DNA from: Lactiplantibacillus daoliensis | Lineage (GTDB): Bacteria; Bacillota; Bacilli; Lactobacillales; Lactobacillaceae | Direction: 5' to 3' | Assembly (NCBI RefSeq): GCF_005405005.1 | Contig: NZ_BJDH01000006.1 | Coordinates: 124,001-188,000 of the forward strand | DNA length: 64,000 nt | In this document: positions 17,168 to 25,806 of the stretch, piece after piece | Layout: each line of letters opens with the position of its first letter | Position numbering within the stretch: position 1 is the first letter of the stretch | Translations under genes and position numbers: made by a program | Notes under the pieces: generated by a model | Told to the model about the DNA's origin: nothing | The model's database searches: none | What the model saw: the letters and a program-made list of their open reading frames with translations, nothing else

Positions 17168-19442
17168 TTTTGATTTCATGGGCGACTGGCTTCAAGGGCC
17201 AATCAGTGACTATGGCCCGGACGATGCTGGTTACTATCAACATAATCCCAATCCAATCTTTCGTCGCAGCTTCCAATATGACGGGGATGCGCCAGCTACG
17301 TTGAAAGTGGCCGTATTAGGTTATGACCGGATCAAGTTGAATGGTCAACGCATTGGCCATGCAGAACTTAATAGTGATTGGACTGATTATGCCAAACGTC
17401 TCTATTATGATAGTTACGATGTGACGGCGAATTTACACTCAGGTGTCAATCAAATTGAAGTTGAATTGGGGAACGGTATGTATAATCCCTCACCATTACG
17501 GCTTTTTGGCAAATATAATTTGCGAGAACGTTTGGGGCAAATCGGTGAGCCACGGGTCTTATTGAATCTAATTGTCGCTGGTCAAACAGTGCTGACGACG
17601 GATAGCAGTTGGGAAATGCGGGCTGGTCAGTTAACGTTTAACAACCTTTATTTAGGCGAAACTTGGGATAATTATCATGAGTTGGAGGCCTGGCAACCGG
17701 CGAATACGGTTCCAGTTACCACGTCGGAACGAACTCGACTACGACCAAGTATGATTCCCAAAGTGACACGGCAGCAAACGATTACGCCGGTCGATGTCTT
17801 ACCGGACGGGCAAGCCTTGATCGTAGATTTTGGGGAAGTCGTGAGTGGTTTTTTCAAAATCACGCTGCAAGGGACTGCTCAGCAACGAGTGAAATTGCAG
17901 TACAGTGAGACTAAAACAGCCGGTAAACTGGACTTTTCAACGTCATATGTTGGTAATATTGGGAGTATTCCCGGGGTGTCCGGTGGTCCTGGCGCGCCTA
18001 AATTAGCAATTCAGACGGATCGCTTGATTTGCCGGGAAGGCGAACAGACTTTTGAAAATCAATTTTGTTATCATTCTTTTCGCTATGTTAAGATTCAGGG
18101 TTGTGATCGAGCTGCCATTAAAGCCTTAGAGGCAACCTATGTGCACACTGATTTAACGGTTGTTGGTCAGGTCAAAACAGACAATCCCTTTCTGACGCAA
18201 TTATTTGACGCTGGAATGCGGACTAAGCTGAATAACGTGCATTCGATTTTTGAAGATTGTGCTCGTGAACGGTTTGGTTATGGCGGTGATATTGTTGCTT
18301 TGGCGGCCTCAAATCTTTATTCATTCGACTTACAACAGTTTTATCGAAAGACGTTGGATGACTTTTTGATCGAACAGACAGCGCGTGGTGGCCTGCCTGA
18401 AACGGCCCCATATATGGGAATCCAAACCAATGGCACTGGGGAGGGCGAAGGCCCAATCTTGTGGCAACTTGTACTGCCATACTTGTTATTGAAACAGTAT
18501 CAATTTTATGGTGAGCGTGATTTGGTGCAAGCCGTTTATCCGAAAGCTAAGCGACAATTGACCTATCTATTATCAATACCACTGACAGAATTGGTTCAAG
18601 ACTGTATTGGCGACCATGGGAGTATCTTGGTCAAGGATTTTCATGATGAAACGCCTGACAAAGAATTTATTGGGTACTGTACGGTCTTGGCGTTTATTAA
18701 ATTGATGCAACGACTCGCAGTGATCGTCGAGGCTACGGAAGACGCGCAAACTTATCAGCAACAGGCCGAACAGCTGACACAAACGATGCTCGATAAGTTT
18801 AGCCATGCGGATGGCACCCTGGCTAACGGCACTCAGTCGGCGTATGCTTTTGCGTTATTACTGAAGGTTGGCGATACTCAGCAGAATATGACACAATTAC
18901 TAGCACAGCTTAAGCGCGACCAAGGCATTTTTACCACTGGTATATACGGAACCGCCGCCCTGTATCATGTTTTACATCACTATCAACATGACGAGATTGT
19001 TGCTCATTGGTTGACTCAGGATAGTGCGGTCAGTTTCAAACGGATGCTGGCTACGGGCAATCAAGTCCTGGCAGAGCTTTTCCAAGGTAAGTATTATTCG
19101 GCCAATCATGCGATGTTTACCAGTTATATTCAGTGGTTTTATGAAGCACTCAGTGGCATTGAACTTTCAACAGATGCGGTTGGCAGTTCTAAAATCATCA
19201 TTCAGCCGTTCTTTATGCCAGGTGTCAATCAGTTGACGGCGACCTTCACGACGATTCGTGGCGAGATTCAAACAAGTTGGCAACGTGATGGCCAGTTAGT
19301 CCATTTCAAGGCTCAATTGCCAAGTAGTATTGAGGTCCAGTTTAAAGCGCCTAATCCAGAGACCAAGATTATTAGTGTGACCAATTTTGGCGATGGTCAG
19401 ATTTTGATTGATTATCAGGTCGGCGCAACAACTGAGCGCTAG
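17145..19442 (+). CDS. intracellular alpha-L-rhamnosidase, GH78
   Basis: The 765-residue protein lacks a signal peptide, so it acts in the cytoplasm. It has the GH78 layout: N-terminal beta-sandwich domains (about 1-300, including LNGQRIGHAELNSDWTDY), then an (alpha/alpha)6 catalytic barrel and a C-terminal beta domain. The conserved acidic cluster of the family is present as EDCARERFGYGGD, with D371, E375 and D382 as the likely catalytic and binding carboxylates. The enzyme would release L-rhamnose from plant glycosides imported by the coupled EIIC. ATG 17145 follows AGGAGG. The arrangement AraC / PTS EIIC / GH78 is a compact rhamnoside utilisation module. Confidence 0.9.
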   Translation: MLTKANPNFDFMGDWLQGPISDYGPDDAGYYQHNPNPIFRRSFQYDGDAPATLKVAVLGYDRIKLNGQRIGHAELNSDWTDYAKRLYYDSYDVTANLHSGVNQIEVELGNGMYNPSPLRLFGKYNLRERLGQIGEPRVLLNLIVAGQTVLTTDSSWEMRAGQLTFNNLYLGETWDNYHELEAWQPANTVPVTTSERTRLRPSMIPKVTRQQTITPVDVLPDGQALIVDFGEVVSGFFKITLQGTAQQRVKLQYSETKTAGKLDFSTSYVGNIGSIPGVSGGPGAPKLAIQTDRLICREGEQTFENQFCYHSFRYVKIQGCDRAAIKALEATYVHTDLTVVGQVKTDNPFLTQLFDAGMRTKLNNVHSIFEDCARERFGYGGDIVALAASNLYSFDLQQFYRKTLDDFLIEQTARGGLPETAPYMGIQTNGTGEGEGPILWQLVLPYLLLKQYQFYGERDLVQAVYPKAKRQLTYLLSIPLTELVQDCIGDHGSILVKDFHDETPDKEFIGYCTVLAFIKLMQRLAVIVEATEDAQTYQQQAEQLTQTMLDKFSHADGTLANGTQSAYAFALLLKVGDTQQNMTQLLAQLKRDQGIFTTGIYGTAALYHVLHHYQHDEIVAHWLTQDSAVSFKRMLATGNQVLAELFQGKYYSANHAMFTSYIQWFYEALSGIELSTDAVGSSKIIIQPFFMPGVNQLTATFTTIRGEIQTSWQRDGQLVHFKAQLPSSIEVQFKAPNPETKIISVTNFGDGQILIDYQVGATTER

Positions 19443-19653
19443 ATTACTCGTGAACTCGATGAAAATATTTGTTAAACTTAAATTATCAGCAAGATCAGAA
19501 TAGCAACGCTGATGGTTAGCTTCGTTGCGCAAATCTAGACGATTATTAGAACAAAAGCAATCCAGTTGAAAAACACGCTTCCATGGATCAGGCCAAGTTT
19601 GACAAAACCTAGATGCCTTCATGCCAATCCAAATTAGTTTTCGGAGGGTCACC

Positions 19654-20991
19654 ATGGAAGAATTATTCGTTAAAAAGCCGATTCCACAGGCTTATTTTCA
19701 GTTAGCTTTACCAGTTGTTTTCGGGATGTTAGCCAGTATGATCTACAATCTGGCTGACACCTTTTTTGTGTCGCAAACGCAGAACACGGCGCTGGTCGCC
19801 GGGGTAGCACTATGCACGCCGCTTTTTTCATTCATGTTAGCGGTCGGTGACATCTTCGGCCTGGGTGGGAGTGCCTTGATGTCGCGGTTACTTGGCAAAC
19901 AAGATACGGCCACCAGTCGCCGTGTCAGTAGTTTTAGCGTTTACGTTGGGATTGCGACGGGGCTGGTCGTCACAGTCTTGCTACTAGTTTTTGAACGTCA
20001 AATATTGACCTTATTTGGTGCCACTAGTGAGACCTACCGCTATGCTGCGCAGTTTTATCGCATTATGGCGTTGGGAGCGAGTTTTATTATCTTTTCACTA
20101 ATTCCAAGCAACATGATTCGGACGGAAGGGTTGGCCACACAGTCGATGATTGCGACGGTCGCTGGGACAGCTTTGACGATTGTGCTAGACCCGATTTTTA
20201 TCTTTCCGCTGGGATTAGGTGCAACGGGAGCCGCCCTCGCAACCGTGATCGGTTACGCTTTGACAGATGCAGTTCTAGTCTTCTTTGTATTAACGAAATG
20301 TCAGGTGAACAGTGTTAGCTGGCAGCAACGCCACATTACGGGGACGTTAATTAAGTCGATTCTGTTAATTGGGATTCCGGCTTCGATTACCAATCTGATG
20401 CAGAGTTTTGGAACTGCCTTGCTCAACAATTACCTCGCACACTATGGTGCCAGTCAGGTCGCAGCGTTTGGGATTGCTAGTAAAATTTATATGATTGTGA
20501 TGTTACTGATTGTCGGTTTTGCCTTCGGGGTACAACCGATGATTGGCTATAATTTTGGCGCTCAAGAATTCAAGCGACTCAAACAAATTATTCATTTTGA
20601 TCTTTTTGTTGAAGCCGGCTTGGCCTTTGGTTTAGCGGTAATTTTGATGATCTTTGCCCCAACGATTGTCAGCTGGTTCATGCCGCAAGCGGTGATTGTC
20701 CGAGCGGGAAGTCTGTTACTTCGTAGTTTGCTGAGCACGACGCCTTTAATTGGGGTTATCTTGGTGTTTACAACGGTCTTTCAATCCACCGGGCAAGCGT
20801 TGGGGGCTTTTGTCATGTCTATTGCACGCCAAGGCGTTGTTTTCTTAGTGGTGATTGTCGTTGCAGATGACTTGTTTGGTTATTTAGGGGTGGTCTGGGC
20901 ACAACCGCTGGCGGATATCATTACGGCCTTAATTGGTTGTGGTTTCTACTATTGGAAATTCAAGCCGTTGTTAAAGACAACTTCGAATTAG
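19654..20991 (+). CDS. MATE-family multidrug efflux transporter
   Basis: The 445-residue, 12-helix protein matches the MATE family: FQLALPVVFGMLASMIYNLADTFFV at the N-terminus, GGSALMSRLLG after helix 2, DPIFIFPLGLGATGAALATVIGY and the symmetric second-half motif FGVQPMIGYNFGA. Such transporters export cationic drugs or metabolites using sodium or proton gradients. ATG 19654 follows CGGAGGG; an upstream in-frame ATG (19621) has no ribosome site. The 211 bases before it, after the rhamnosidase, hold no recognised feature. Confidence 0.9.
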   Translation: MEELFVKKPIPQAYFQLALPVVFGMLASMIYNLADTFFVSQTQNTALVAGVALCTPLFSFMLAVGDIFGLGGSALMSRLLGKQDTATSRRVSSFSVYVGIATGLVVTVLLLVFERQILTLFGATSETYRYAAQFYRIMALGASFIIFSLIPSNMIRTEGLATQSMIATVAGTALTIVLDPIFIFPLGLGATGAALATVIGYALTDAVLVFFVLTKCQVNSVSWQQRHITGTLIKSILLIGIPASITNLMQSFGTALLNNYLAHYGASQVAAFGIASKIYMIVMLLIVGFAFGVQPMIGYNFGAQEFKRLKQIIHFDLFVEAGLAFGLAVILMIFAPTIVSWFMPQAVIVRAGSLLLRSLLSTTPLIGVILVFTTVFQSTGQALGAFVMSIARQGVVFLVVIVVADDLFGYLGVVWAQPLADIITALIGCGFYYWKFKPLLKTTSN

Positions 20992-21036
20992 GATCATGGT
21001 GAGCCGTTTCCTCATCGGTAGGTTGTTAATAACCGG

Positions 21037-21126
21037 AAGTGGGAGACTTTGTTCCACGTTTCGGCTATAAATATTAGGAATAACAGAATGAGCCTGGGGT
21101 TTTGTCCCACTTTTGTCGCTTTTTTT
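21037..21126 (+). terminator. extended hairpin and T-run after the MATE gene
   Basis: AAGTGGGA (21037-21044) can pair with TCCCACTT (21105-21112), enclosing smaller hairpins; a T-run follows at 21120. The enclosed CACGTTTCGGCTATAA (21055-21070) recurs in a close variant at 31347. It is probably a terminator embedded in a repeated structured element. Confidence 0.45.
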
Positions 21127-21196
21127 ATCACAATTGCATTAATAGCTCAGGAAAACCCGTATAATGAAAGCAAATGATTTAGAGGAGCGTGACGAG

Positions 21197-22159
21197 ATGA
21201 GTAAAATGCATGCAGTAGTTGTGACTCAACCGGGTGGGCCAGAAGTATTGACCTATTGTGAAGTTGATAAGCCAGTTGTCAAACCTGGCTGGAGTTTGAT
21301 CAAAGTTCGCGGTTTTGGGATTAATCATTCTGAAGTCTTTACGCGAGAAGGACTGTCTCCAACGGTTCATTTTCCACGGATTTTAGGCATCGAAGTGGTG
21401 GGGGAGATTGCTGATTCAACACTTCCGGAACAGTTGCCGGTTGGTCAAACAGTCCTGTCGTTTATGGGCGAAATGGGTCGCGACTATGATGGCAGTTATG
21501 CCGAATATGTGTTGCTTCCTAATGATCAGATTTATCCGGTTCAGACAACGCTGACCTGGGCGGAACTGGCCGCAATTCCAGAGACTGGTTACACGGCTTA
21601 TGGTGCCTTGTTAGGGCTGCGGTTACAAGCGCATGATCAGTTACTTATTCGTGGGGGAACTAGTGGTGTCGGTGTGACTGCCACCAAGCTAGCCCATGCA
21701 ATGGCCGCTGACGTTACTGTAACCAGTACGACGCGTCGAGTTGGTAAAAGTGACCAATTGAAAGCGGTTGGTGTTGATGAAGTTTTGGTTGGCGGCGAGG
21801 ATCCCTTACCGGAAACAGCTCACTTTGATAAGATTTTAGACCTAATTGGTCCTAAAACGGTCAAAGATTCCTTGCAACATTTGAAGCCTAATGGCATCGT
21901 CAGCTCCACCGGCGAACTGGGTGGTCAATGGAACTTGGAAGATTTTGAACCAATTGCGGCTATCCCCAATAATTGTTATTTGACCTCGTTTTATTCTGGA
22001 GACGTTGATCGGCAAGTGTTGCAAGCACTACTGGATTTGATTGCCACTAAAAAAGTGGACATGGCGCCAACGCAGGTCTTCAGTTTACCCGAAGTTGCGG
22101 CCGCTCATCGTCAAATTGAAAGCACGCATGGCTTCGGAAAATTAGTGGTTGTCATCTAA
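21197..22159 (+). CDS. medium-chain dehydrogenase/reductase, quinone-oxidoreductase type
   Basis: The 320-residue protein is an MDR-superfamily enzyme. It has the GroES-like N-terminal half (GFGINHSEVFTREG, FPRILGIEVVGEI) and a Rossmann half with the nucleotide loop RGGTSGVGVTATKLA (about 150-164). It lacks the zinc-ligand pattern of classical alcohol dehydrogenases, so an NADPH-dependent quinone or enone reductase role is likely. ATG 21197 follows AGAGGAG with 9-nt spacing. It stands alone on the plus strand, followed by a decayed gene. Confidence 0.85.
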   Translation: MSKMHAVVVTQPGGPEVLTYCEVDKPVVKPGWSLIKVRGFGINHSEVFTREGLSPTVHFPRILGIEVVGEIADSTLPEQLPVGQTVLSFMGEMGRDYDGSYAEYVLLPNDQIYPVQTTLTWAELAAIPETGYTAYGALLGLRLQAHDQLLIRGGTSGVGVTATKLAHAMAADVTVTSTTRRVGKSDQLKAVGVDEVLVGGEDPLPETAHFDKILDLIGPKTVKDSLQHLKPNGIVSSTGELGGQWNLEDFEPIAAIPNNCYLTSFYSGDVDRQVLQALLDLIATKKVDMAPTQVFSLPEVAAAHRQIESTHGFGKLVVVI

Positions 22160-22175
22160 AAAAATAAGGGAAACT

Positions 22176-22537
22176 ATGTCACAATTAACACAACAGGAAT
22201 GGTGGTATTGGCTAGTGCTAGCTGGATTTTTAGTGAACTTAGTTGGGGTTAGCTAGTGGCTAATCTTGCGCCACGCACAATATCAAATTCAACCAAAACA
22301 TTCAGATGAAAGCTTCACGATTCCGGAGACTAGTCCGGCACTCGCACAGGCGATACTGAGGAATTCAGCGCCAGATGTTAGTGGCTTGACTGGAGAGATT
22401 TTGGCGCTGACGCAGTGAACGGGATGCAAGCTGATTATCCACTATTGGGATCGACTGATAACTTAGCAATTGATTTGGCGGCACCAATTCAACAGGCACT
22501 AACCGTGGCACTTGAACGGTCCACTATTAAGCTCTAG
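22176..22537 (+). pseudogene. remnant of a DUF2207-like membrane-protein gene
   Basis: ATG 22176 opens a frame with one membrane helix (WWYWLVLAGFLVNLVG) interrupted by TAG at 22254. The frame then continues with FTIPETSPALAQAIL and PDVSGLTGEILALTQ before TGA 22416. These two segments resemble the post-membrane region of DUF2207 proteins, which usually have PPEGLSPALAG-type and LTATLLDLA-type motifs. A further fragment of 37 codons (22424-22537) follows in another frame. The large N-terminal domain of the family is missing, so this is a decayed 3' portion. The DUF2207 assignment is tentative. Confidence 0.5.
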
Positions 22538-22545
22538 CTAAATTA

Positions 22546-22609
22546 ATATCAAAAAACAGTTCATTATGACTTTGTTGTGCGTTGAGTCATAATGAACTGT
22601 TTTTGATAT
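22546..22609. terminator. bidirectional intrinsic terminator
   Basis: A perfect long stem, arms ATATCAAAAA..CATTATGAC and GTCATAATG..TTTTTGATAT, has A- and T-rich bases and serves the convergent pseudogene and fructokinase. Confidence 0.85.
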
Positions 22610-22618
22610 CGATTAAAG

Positions 22619-23491
22619 CTATTTTTGTAATTCACGAATGGCTAAAGCGAAATCACCAAGTGTTGCGGAGCCGTTGTTTTTAACGACGGGCATTGTGATG
22701 TATTTGTCTAAGTCTGGCACTTCAACATAATCATTCAAGAGTGTCTTGAATTGATCGCGAACTTTTACTAAGAAGGGTTCGCTGACGACCCCACCGCCAA
22801 AGACGATTTTTTCAGGGCGTAGAATCAAAGTTGACTGAATGGCGGCTTGAGCAACATAGTAGGCCATGATATCCCAAGTGTGATCAGTTATTGGAACGTC
22901 TTTGCCAGGTTTACCGAGCCGCGCATCAAAGGTTGGTCCTGCGACTAAGCCTTCAAGACAATCACCGTGGAACGGGCAAACGCCTTTGAAATCTAAATCA
23001 TCTGGGTGGCGTTTGAGTAACGTATGGCCCATTTCAGGATGGCCCATACCACCAACGAATTTACCATCAGAGATAGCGCCGGCACCAACGCCGGTTCCAA
23101 TGGTGTAATAGACTAACGAGTTAATTTTTTCATTGGCTAGGGTTGACATGACGTATTCGCCGTAAGCAGAGCCGTTCACGTCCGTGGTCCAGAACATTGG
23201 CACGTTAAGCTCTTTTTTAAGCGTGCCAACAAAGTCAGTATCACGCCAACCGGGTTTAGGGGTTGAGGTGATGTAGCCGTATTTTGGGGAATTTTTGCGT
23301 AATTCAATTGGTCCAAATGAGGCAATTCCTAAGGCTTCAATCTTAAATTGTTTAAAATAATCGATCGCTTGTTGCAATGTTTCCGCTGGTGTCGTGGTTG
23401 GAAAATGGACACTATCCTTGATACGGTAGTCTTCGTCACCCACGGCACAAACGAATTTTGTGCCACCTGCTTCAATACTTCCTACTAGCAA
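22619..23491 (-). CDS. ROK-family fructokinase
   Basis: The 290-residue cytoplasmic kinase begins SIEAGGTKFVCAVG, the ROK phosphate-binding loop. It contains the zinc-coordinating ROK signature GHPEMGH..HPDD..F.G.CPFHGDCLEGL (about 150-185) and GTGVGAGAI. These mark the fructokinase subgroup that makes fructose-6-phosphate from fructose, for example after sucrose hydrolysis. The start is TTG 23491, set by GGGAGG 8 nt upstream. A cre site matching consensus lies just upstream, so glucose repression by CcpA is expected. It is monocistronic, with a strong terminator. Confidence 0.9.
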   Translation of the reverse strand: MLVGSIEAGGTKFVCAVGDEDYRIKDSVHFPTTTPAETLQQAIDYFKQFKIEALGIASFGPIELRKNSPKYGYITSTPKPGWRDTDFVGTLKKELNVPMFWTTDVNGSAYGEYVMSTLANEKINSLVYYTIGTGVGAGAISDGKFVGGMGHPEMGHTLLKRHPDDLDFKGVCPFHGDCLEGLVAGPTFDARLGKPGKDVPITDHTWDIMAYYVAQAAIQSTLILRPEKIVFGGGVVSEPFLVKVRDQFKTLLNDYVEVPDLDKYITMPVVKNNGSATLGDFALAIRELQK

Positions 23492-23517
23492 TATAAATTC
23501 CTCCCATTATGAAAATC

Positions 23518-23531
23518 TGCAATCGCTTTCA
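23518..23531 (-). promoter_or_regulatory. cre (CcpA) site of the fructokinase gene
   Basis: On the minus strand the site reads TGAAAGCGATTGCA, a full match to the degenerate consensus TGWNANCGNTNNCA, 27 bases upstream of the start codon. Confidence 0.8.
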
Positions 23532-23739
23532 ATAACTTAAGATACCATTATGAAAACTAGCCGTCAATCATGATTCTCATTTGTGTTGACTTTGGTCAGG
23601 TGCCTTTGGGCAAGAATTACTTTAATTCTCATGACTTAAGCCGACTATCGGCATTTCTGACTAGCCTTAATGATTGAATTCCTGTTACTATAATAACAAG
23701 GATTTTTATCAAACAGTTTAAGAGGGAAGGCACATTAGA

Positions 23740-24105
23740 ATGACTTTTGCAGATTGGTTCAATTTTAAGGGTCGTGTGAAACAGGATCAAGTGTTGGTCA
23801 AAACGGTAAATGGTCAGCAGGACACCAAAGTTGTCCGCGGATCATTCAACTGGCTAGCGTTCCTATTCACTTGGTTCTTTGCGTTATTTAGTTTTCGTTA
23901 TCGGACGCCATTTTTTATTGTGAAAACCTTGGTACCGTTTATGGCATTGATGACGATTAACATGTTGGTTCAAGTGTTCTTTAGTACCAATGTGCAACTC
24001 GTCATCAATATATTGGGAGCGGTGTGGTACGGTGCGATGTTTAATACTTGGTTCCGCAATCAGTTGTTAGTGAACGGGTACCAGCTTCAAAAGGTAGAGG
24101 CATAA
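23740..24105 (+). CDS. small membrane protein, DUF2628-like
   Basis: The 121-residue protein has a short polar N-terminus and three probable membrane helices: FNWLAFLFTWFFALFSF (about 47-63), LVPFMALMTINMLVQVFF and LVINILGAVWYGAMF. The aromatic pattern around FNWLAFLFTWFFALF resembles DUF2628 proteins, but I am not certain. No catalytic motif is visible. ATG 23740 follows AGAGGGAAGG. It is a single gene on the plus strand. Confidence 0.65.
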   Translation: MTFADWFNFKGRVKQDQVLVKTVNGQQDTKVVRGSFNWLAFLFTWFFALFSFRYRTPFFIVKTLVPFMALMTINMLVQVFFSTNVQLVINILGAVWYGAMFNTWFRNQLLVNGYQLQKVEA

Positions 24106-24228
24106 GGAAAAACCTGAAGATTAATTATTTCCAGTTTTTTTATACAAACTCGCTACTAATTAGTAGCAGACGCTAGTGATAGGGTATATATTATAAAGGG
24201 TGAAAATAAACTATTGAGGACAGAATTC

Positions 24229-24524
24229 ATGGATACAGCTGCTGCGTGGCACAGGTTAAAAGCATTGATGAGAAACACAAATATATTTTTGTAAATCGAC
24301 GAGCACTGCATGCTAGAGCAGTTACGACGGTACTAGCAAAACTGATAGTTGAACAACTTGATGAAACTGATTTTGTACAACGAGCTGAGGATTGGGACTA
24401 TCCTGGTGAGTATCTTTGGATATTTGAGACGCAATTTGGTGAGATATACTATATTAAGTTCAAGTTCGTGGTCAATAATTTGGTGAAATTTATCAGCTTT
24501 CATGTTTCTACGAGTATGAGGTGA
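24229..24524 (+). pseudogene. MqsR-like type II toxin, apparently frameshifted near its 5' end
   Basis: The main frame (GTG 24246 to 24524, 92 codons) ends with an MqsR-like core: ..QLDETDFVQRAEDWD.., WIFETQFGEIYYIKF and VKFISFHVS. It has no ribosome site of its own. An ATG at 24229, well placed after TTGAGGA, opens another frame (MDTAAAWHRLKAL) that stops at 24294. Joining the frames near 24262, as one lost base would allow, gives a plausible full toxin (..RLKA-IDEKHKYIFVNRRA). The toxin is therefore probably inactivated, or else starts at an unusual GTG. The downstream gene is its antitoxin partner. A sequencing error cannot be excluded. Confidence 0.6.
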
Positions 24525-24528
24525 AAAA

Positions 24529-24963
24529 ATGTCAAAAACCTATATCAAAGATTATACTAATTCGTTTTTAATTCATGGTCAGGAATATACTGTCACGGCA
24601 CCAGCACGTTTTGATGCTAGTTCTAACCAATTGATTCCTGACAATCAATTGGACGATATTGCTGTTGAGTTAGCTAATAAACAATATCGACAGCAGTTTA
24701 AATTGGTTACGCCAGAGGAAATTAAAACTTATCGGGCACAAGTTGGGTTAACACAACGAGAGTTGGCCGAATTACTGGGATGGAGTCCCAACACAATTGC
24801 TTTATATGAGACAGGGGCGTTCCCAACTAAAGCTAATAATAAACTCTTAAAGGCATTAATGATGCATCCTAAATTTTTAATGGCATTTGTTAATCAAGAT
24901 AGTGAAACGCATGCCATGGAGATTAATGAGAAAGTTAGTCAGTATCTGCATATTAAACATTAG
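24529..24963 (+). CDS. MqsA/YgiT-type HTH antitoxin
   Basis: The 144-residue protein has an N-terminal part without the CxxC zinc motifs of E. coli MqsA and a C-terminal Xre-type helix-turn-helix (about 63-115) with TPEEIKTYRAQVGLTQRELAELLGW, SPNTIALYETGAFPTKANN and a following LLKALM helix. This is the YgiT/MqsA C-terminal pattern. It sits 4 bases after the MqsR-like gene with GAGGTG as ribosome site, so the two formed an operon. The protein should bind its own promoter as autorepressor and neutralise the toxin, which now seems broken. Confidence 0.8.
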   Translation: MSKTYIKDYTNSFLIHGQEYTVTAPARFDASSNQLIPDNQLDDIAVELANKQYRQQFKLVTPEEIKTYRAQVGLTQRELAELLGWSPNTIALYETGAFPTKANNKLLKALMMHPKFLMAFVNQDSETHAMEINEKVSQYLHIKH

Positions 24964-24980
24964 CTTTTATGCTTCATCAG

Positions 24981-25014
24981 ATCAGTCAACGGTAAGTTAG
25001 TTGACTGATTTTTT
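24981..25014 (+). terminator. terminator of the toxin-antitoxin operon
   Basis: Arms ATCAGTCAAC/GTTGACTGAT (one bulge) followed by TTTTTT. Confidence 0.8.
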
Positions 25015-25119
25015 AATGACTAAAAACGGTTCAAAATGCTGATATATCAGTGTTGCTAAGTAACTTAGCTTGCTGGATGTGGTGGTGATTAGTATGATTG
25101 GTTATGGGTGGTGGGGCAA

Positions 25120-25734
25120 ATGAGGTTCTCAGAAAATTTAAAGTTGATTCGGCATCAAAAACAGATGACCCAAACAGCGGTCGCTGACAAACTACACGTG
25201 TCACGGAAGACCATTTCGAGCTGGGAAAATGAACGCAGTTATCCGGATATTTTAATGCTGGTAAAAATTAGTGATGTCTATGACATTACACTAGATAACT
25301 TAATGAAAGAAGATCTTGGTATGCTCAAACAATATGAAGCCCAAGCGGCGACGAGCCGTCGTAGTATACGTATCAAGTTGGTAACGGCTTATTTGAATAT
25401 CGGTTTGTTATTTTTAATTTATTTAAGCCACTTCTTTGGCTGGCAAGTCGGTGGTTGGTTGATGCTAGTCCTGTTGATTAATTTGATTGTTTTGGGGACA
25501 ACATTACAAGTCAAAACTAGAGATTGGTTACCGGCGATGATTATTTTGGTGATGCTGTTGGTTTTAAATTTTGCGATTGTTTGGCCGCTACGCCTTAAAG
25601 GAATTTTACCAGCCGTCAATGCGGCAGGCTATAAGGCCGGGTATTATACAGCCTCAGGACTATGGATACTGATTATCAGTTTGAGTGGTTGTTTCGCAGC
25701 GTTAGTTCATCCAAAAGTTGGTCGGAAAAATTAG
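25120..25734 (+). CDS. Xre-family regulator with C-terminal membrane domain
   Basis: The 204-residue protein starts with an Xre/Cro helix-turn-helix (about 1-65: FSENLKLIRHQKQMTQTAVADKL, HVSRKTISSWENERSYPDILML, LDNLM). A linker and four probable membrane helices follow (about 85-200). HTH-membrane fusions of this kind are frequent in lactobacilli and are thought to be membrane-tethered regulators; the regulon is not evident here. ATG 25120 is preceded by GTGGGG. Convergent with the acyltransferase operon across a shared terminator. Confidence 0.8.
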   Translation: MRFSENLKLIRHQKQMTQTAVADKLHVSRKTISSWENERSYPDILMLVKISDVYDITLDNLMKEDLGMLKQYEAQAATSRRSIRIKLVTAYLNIGLLFLIYLSHFFGWQVGGWLMLVLLINLIVLGTTLQVKTRDWLPAMIILVMLLVLNFAIVWPLRLKGILPAVNAAGYKAGYYTASGLWILIISLSGCFAALVHPKVGRKN

Positions 25735-25736
25735 TT

Positions 25737-25788
25737 AAAAACACCTCATCATGAGTTGGTGATTACCAAACTCTTGATGAGGTGTTTT
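25737..25788. terminator. bidirectional terminator
   Basis: Arms AAAACACCTCATCA.GAGTTGGT and the complementary ACCAAACTC..TGATGAGGTGTTTT form a long stem between two convergent genes. Confidence 0.85.
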
Positions 25789-25806
25789 AGTTGAATCGTG
25801 ATTAAC

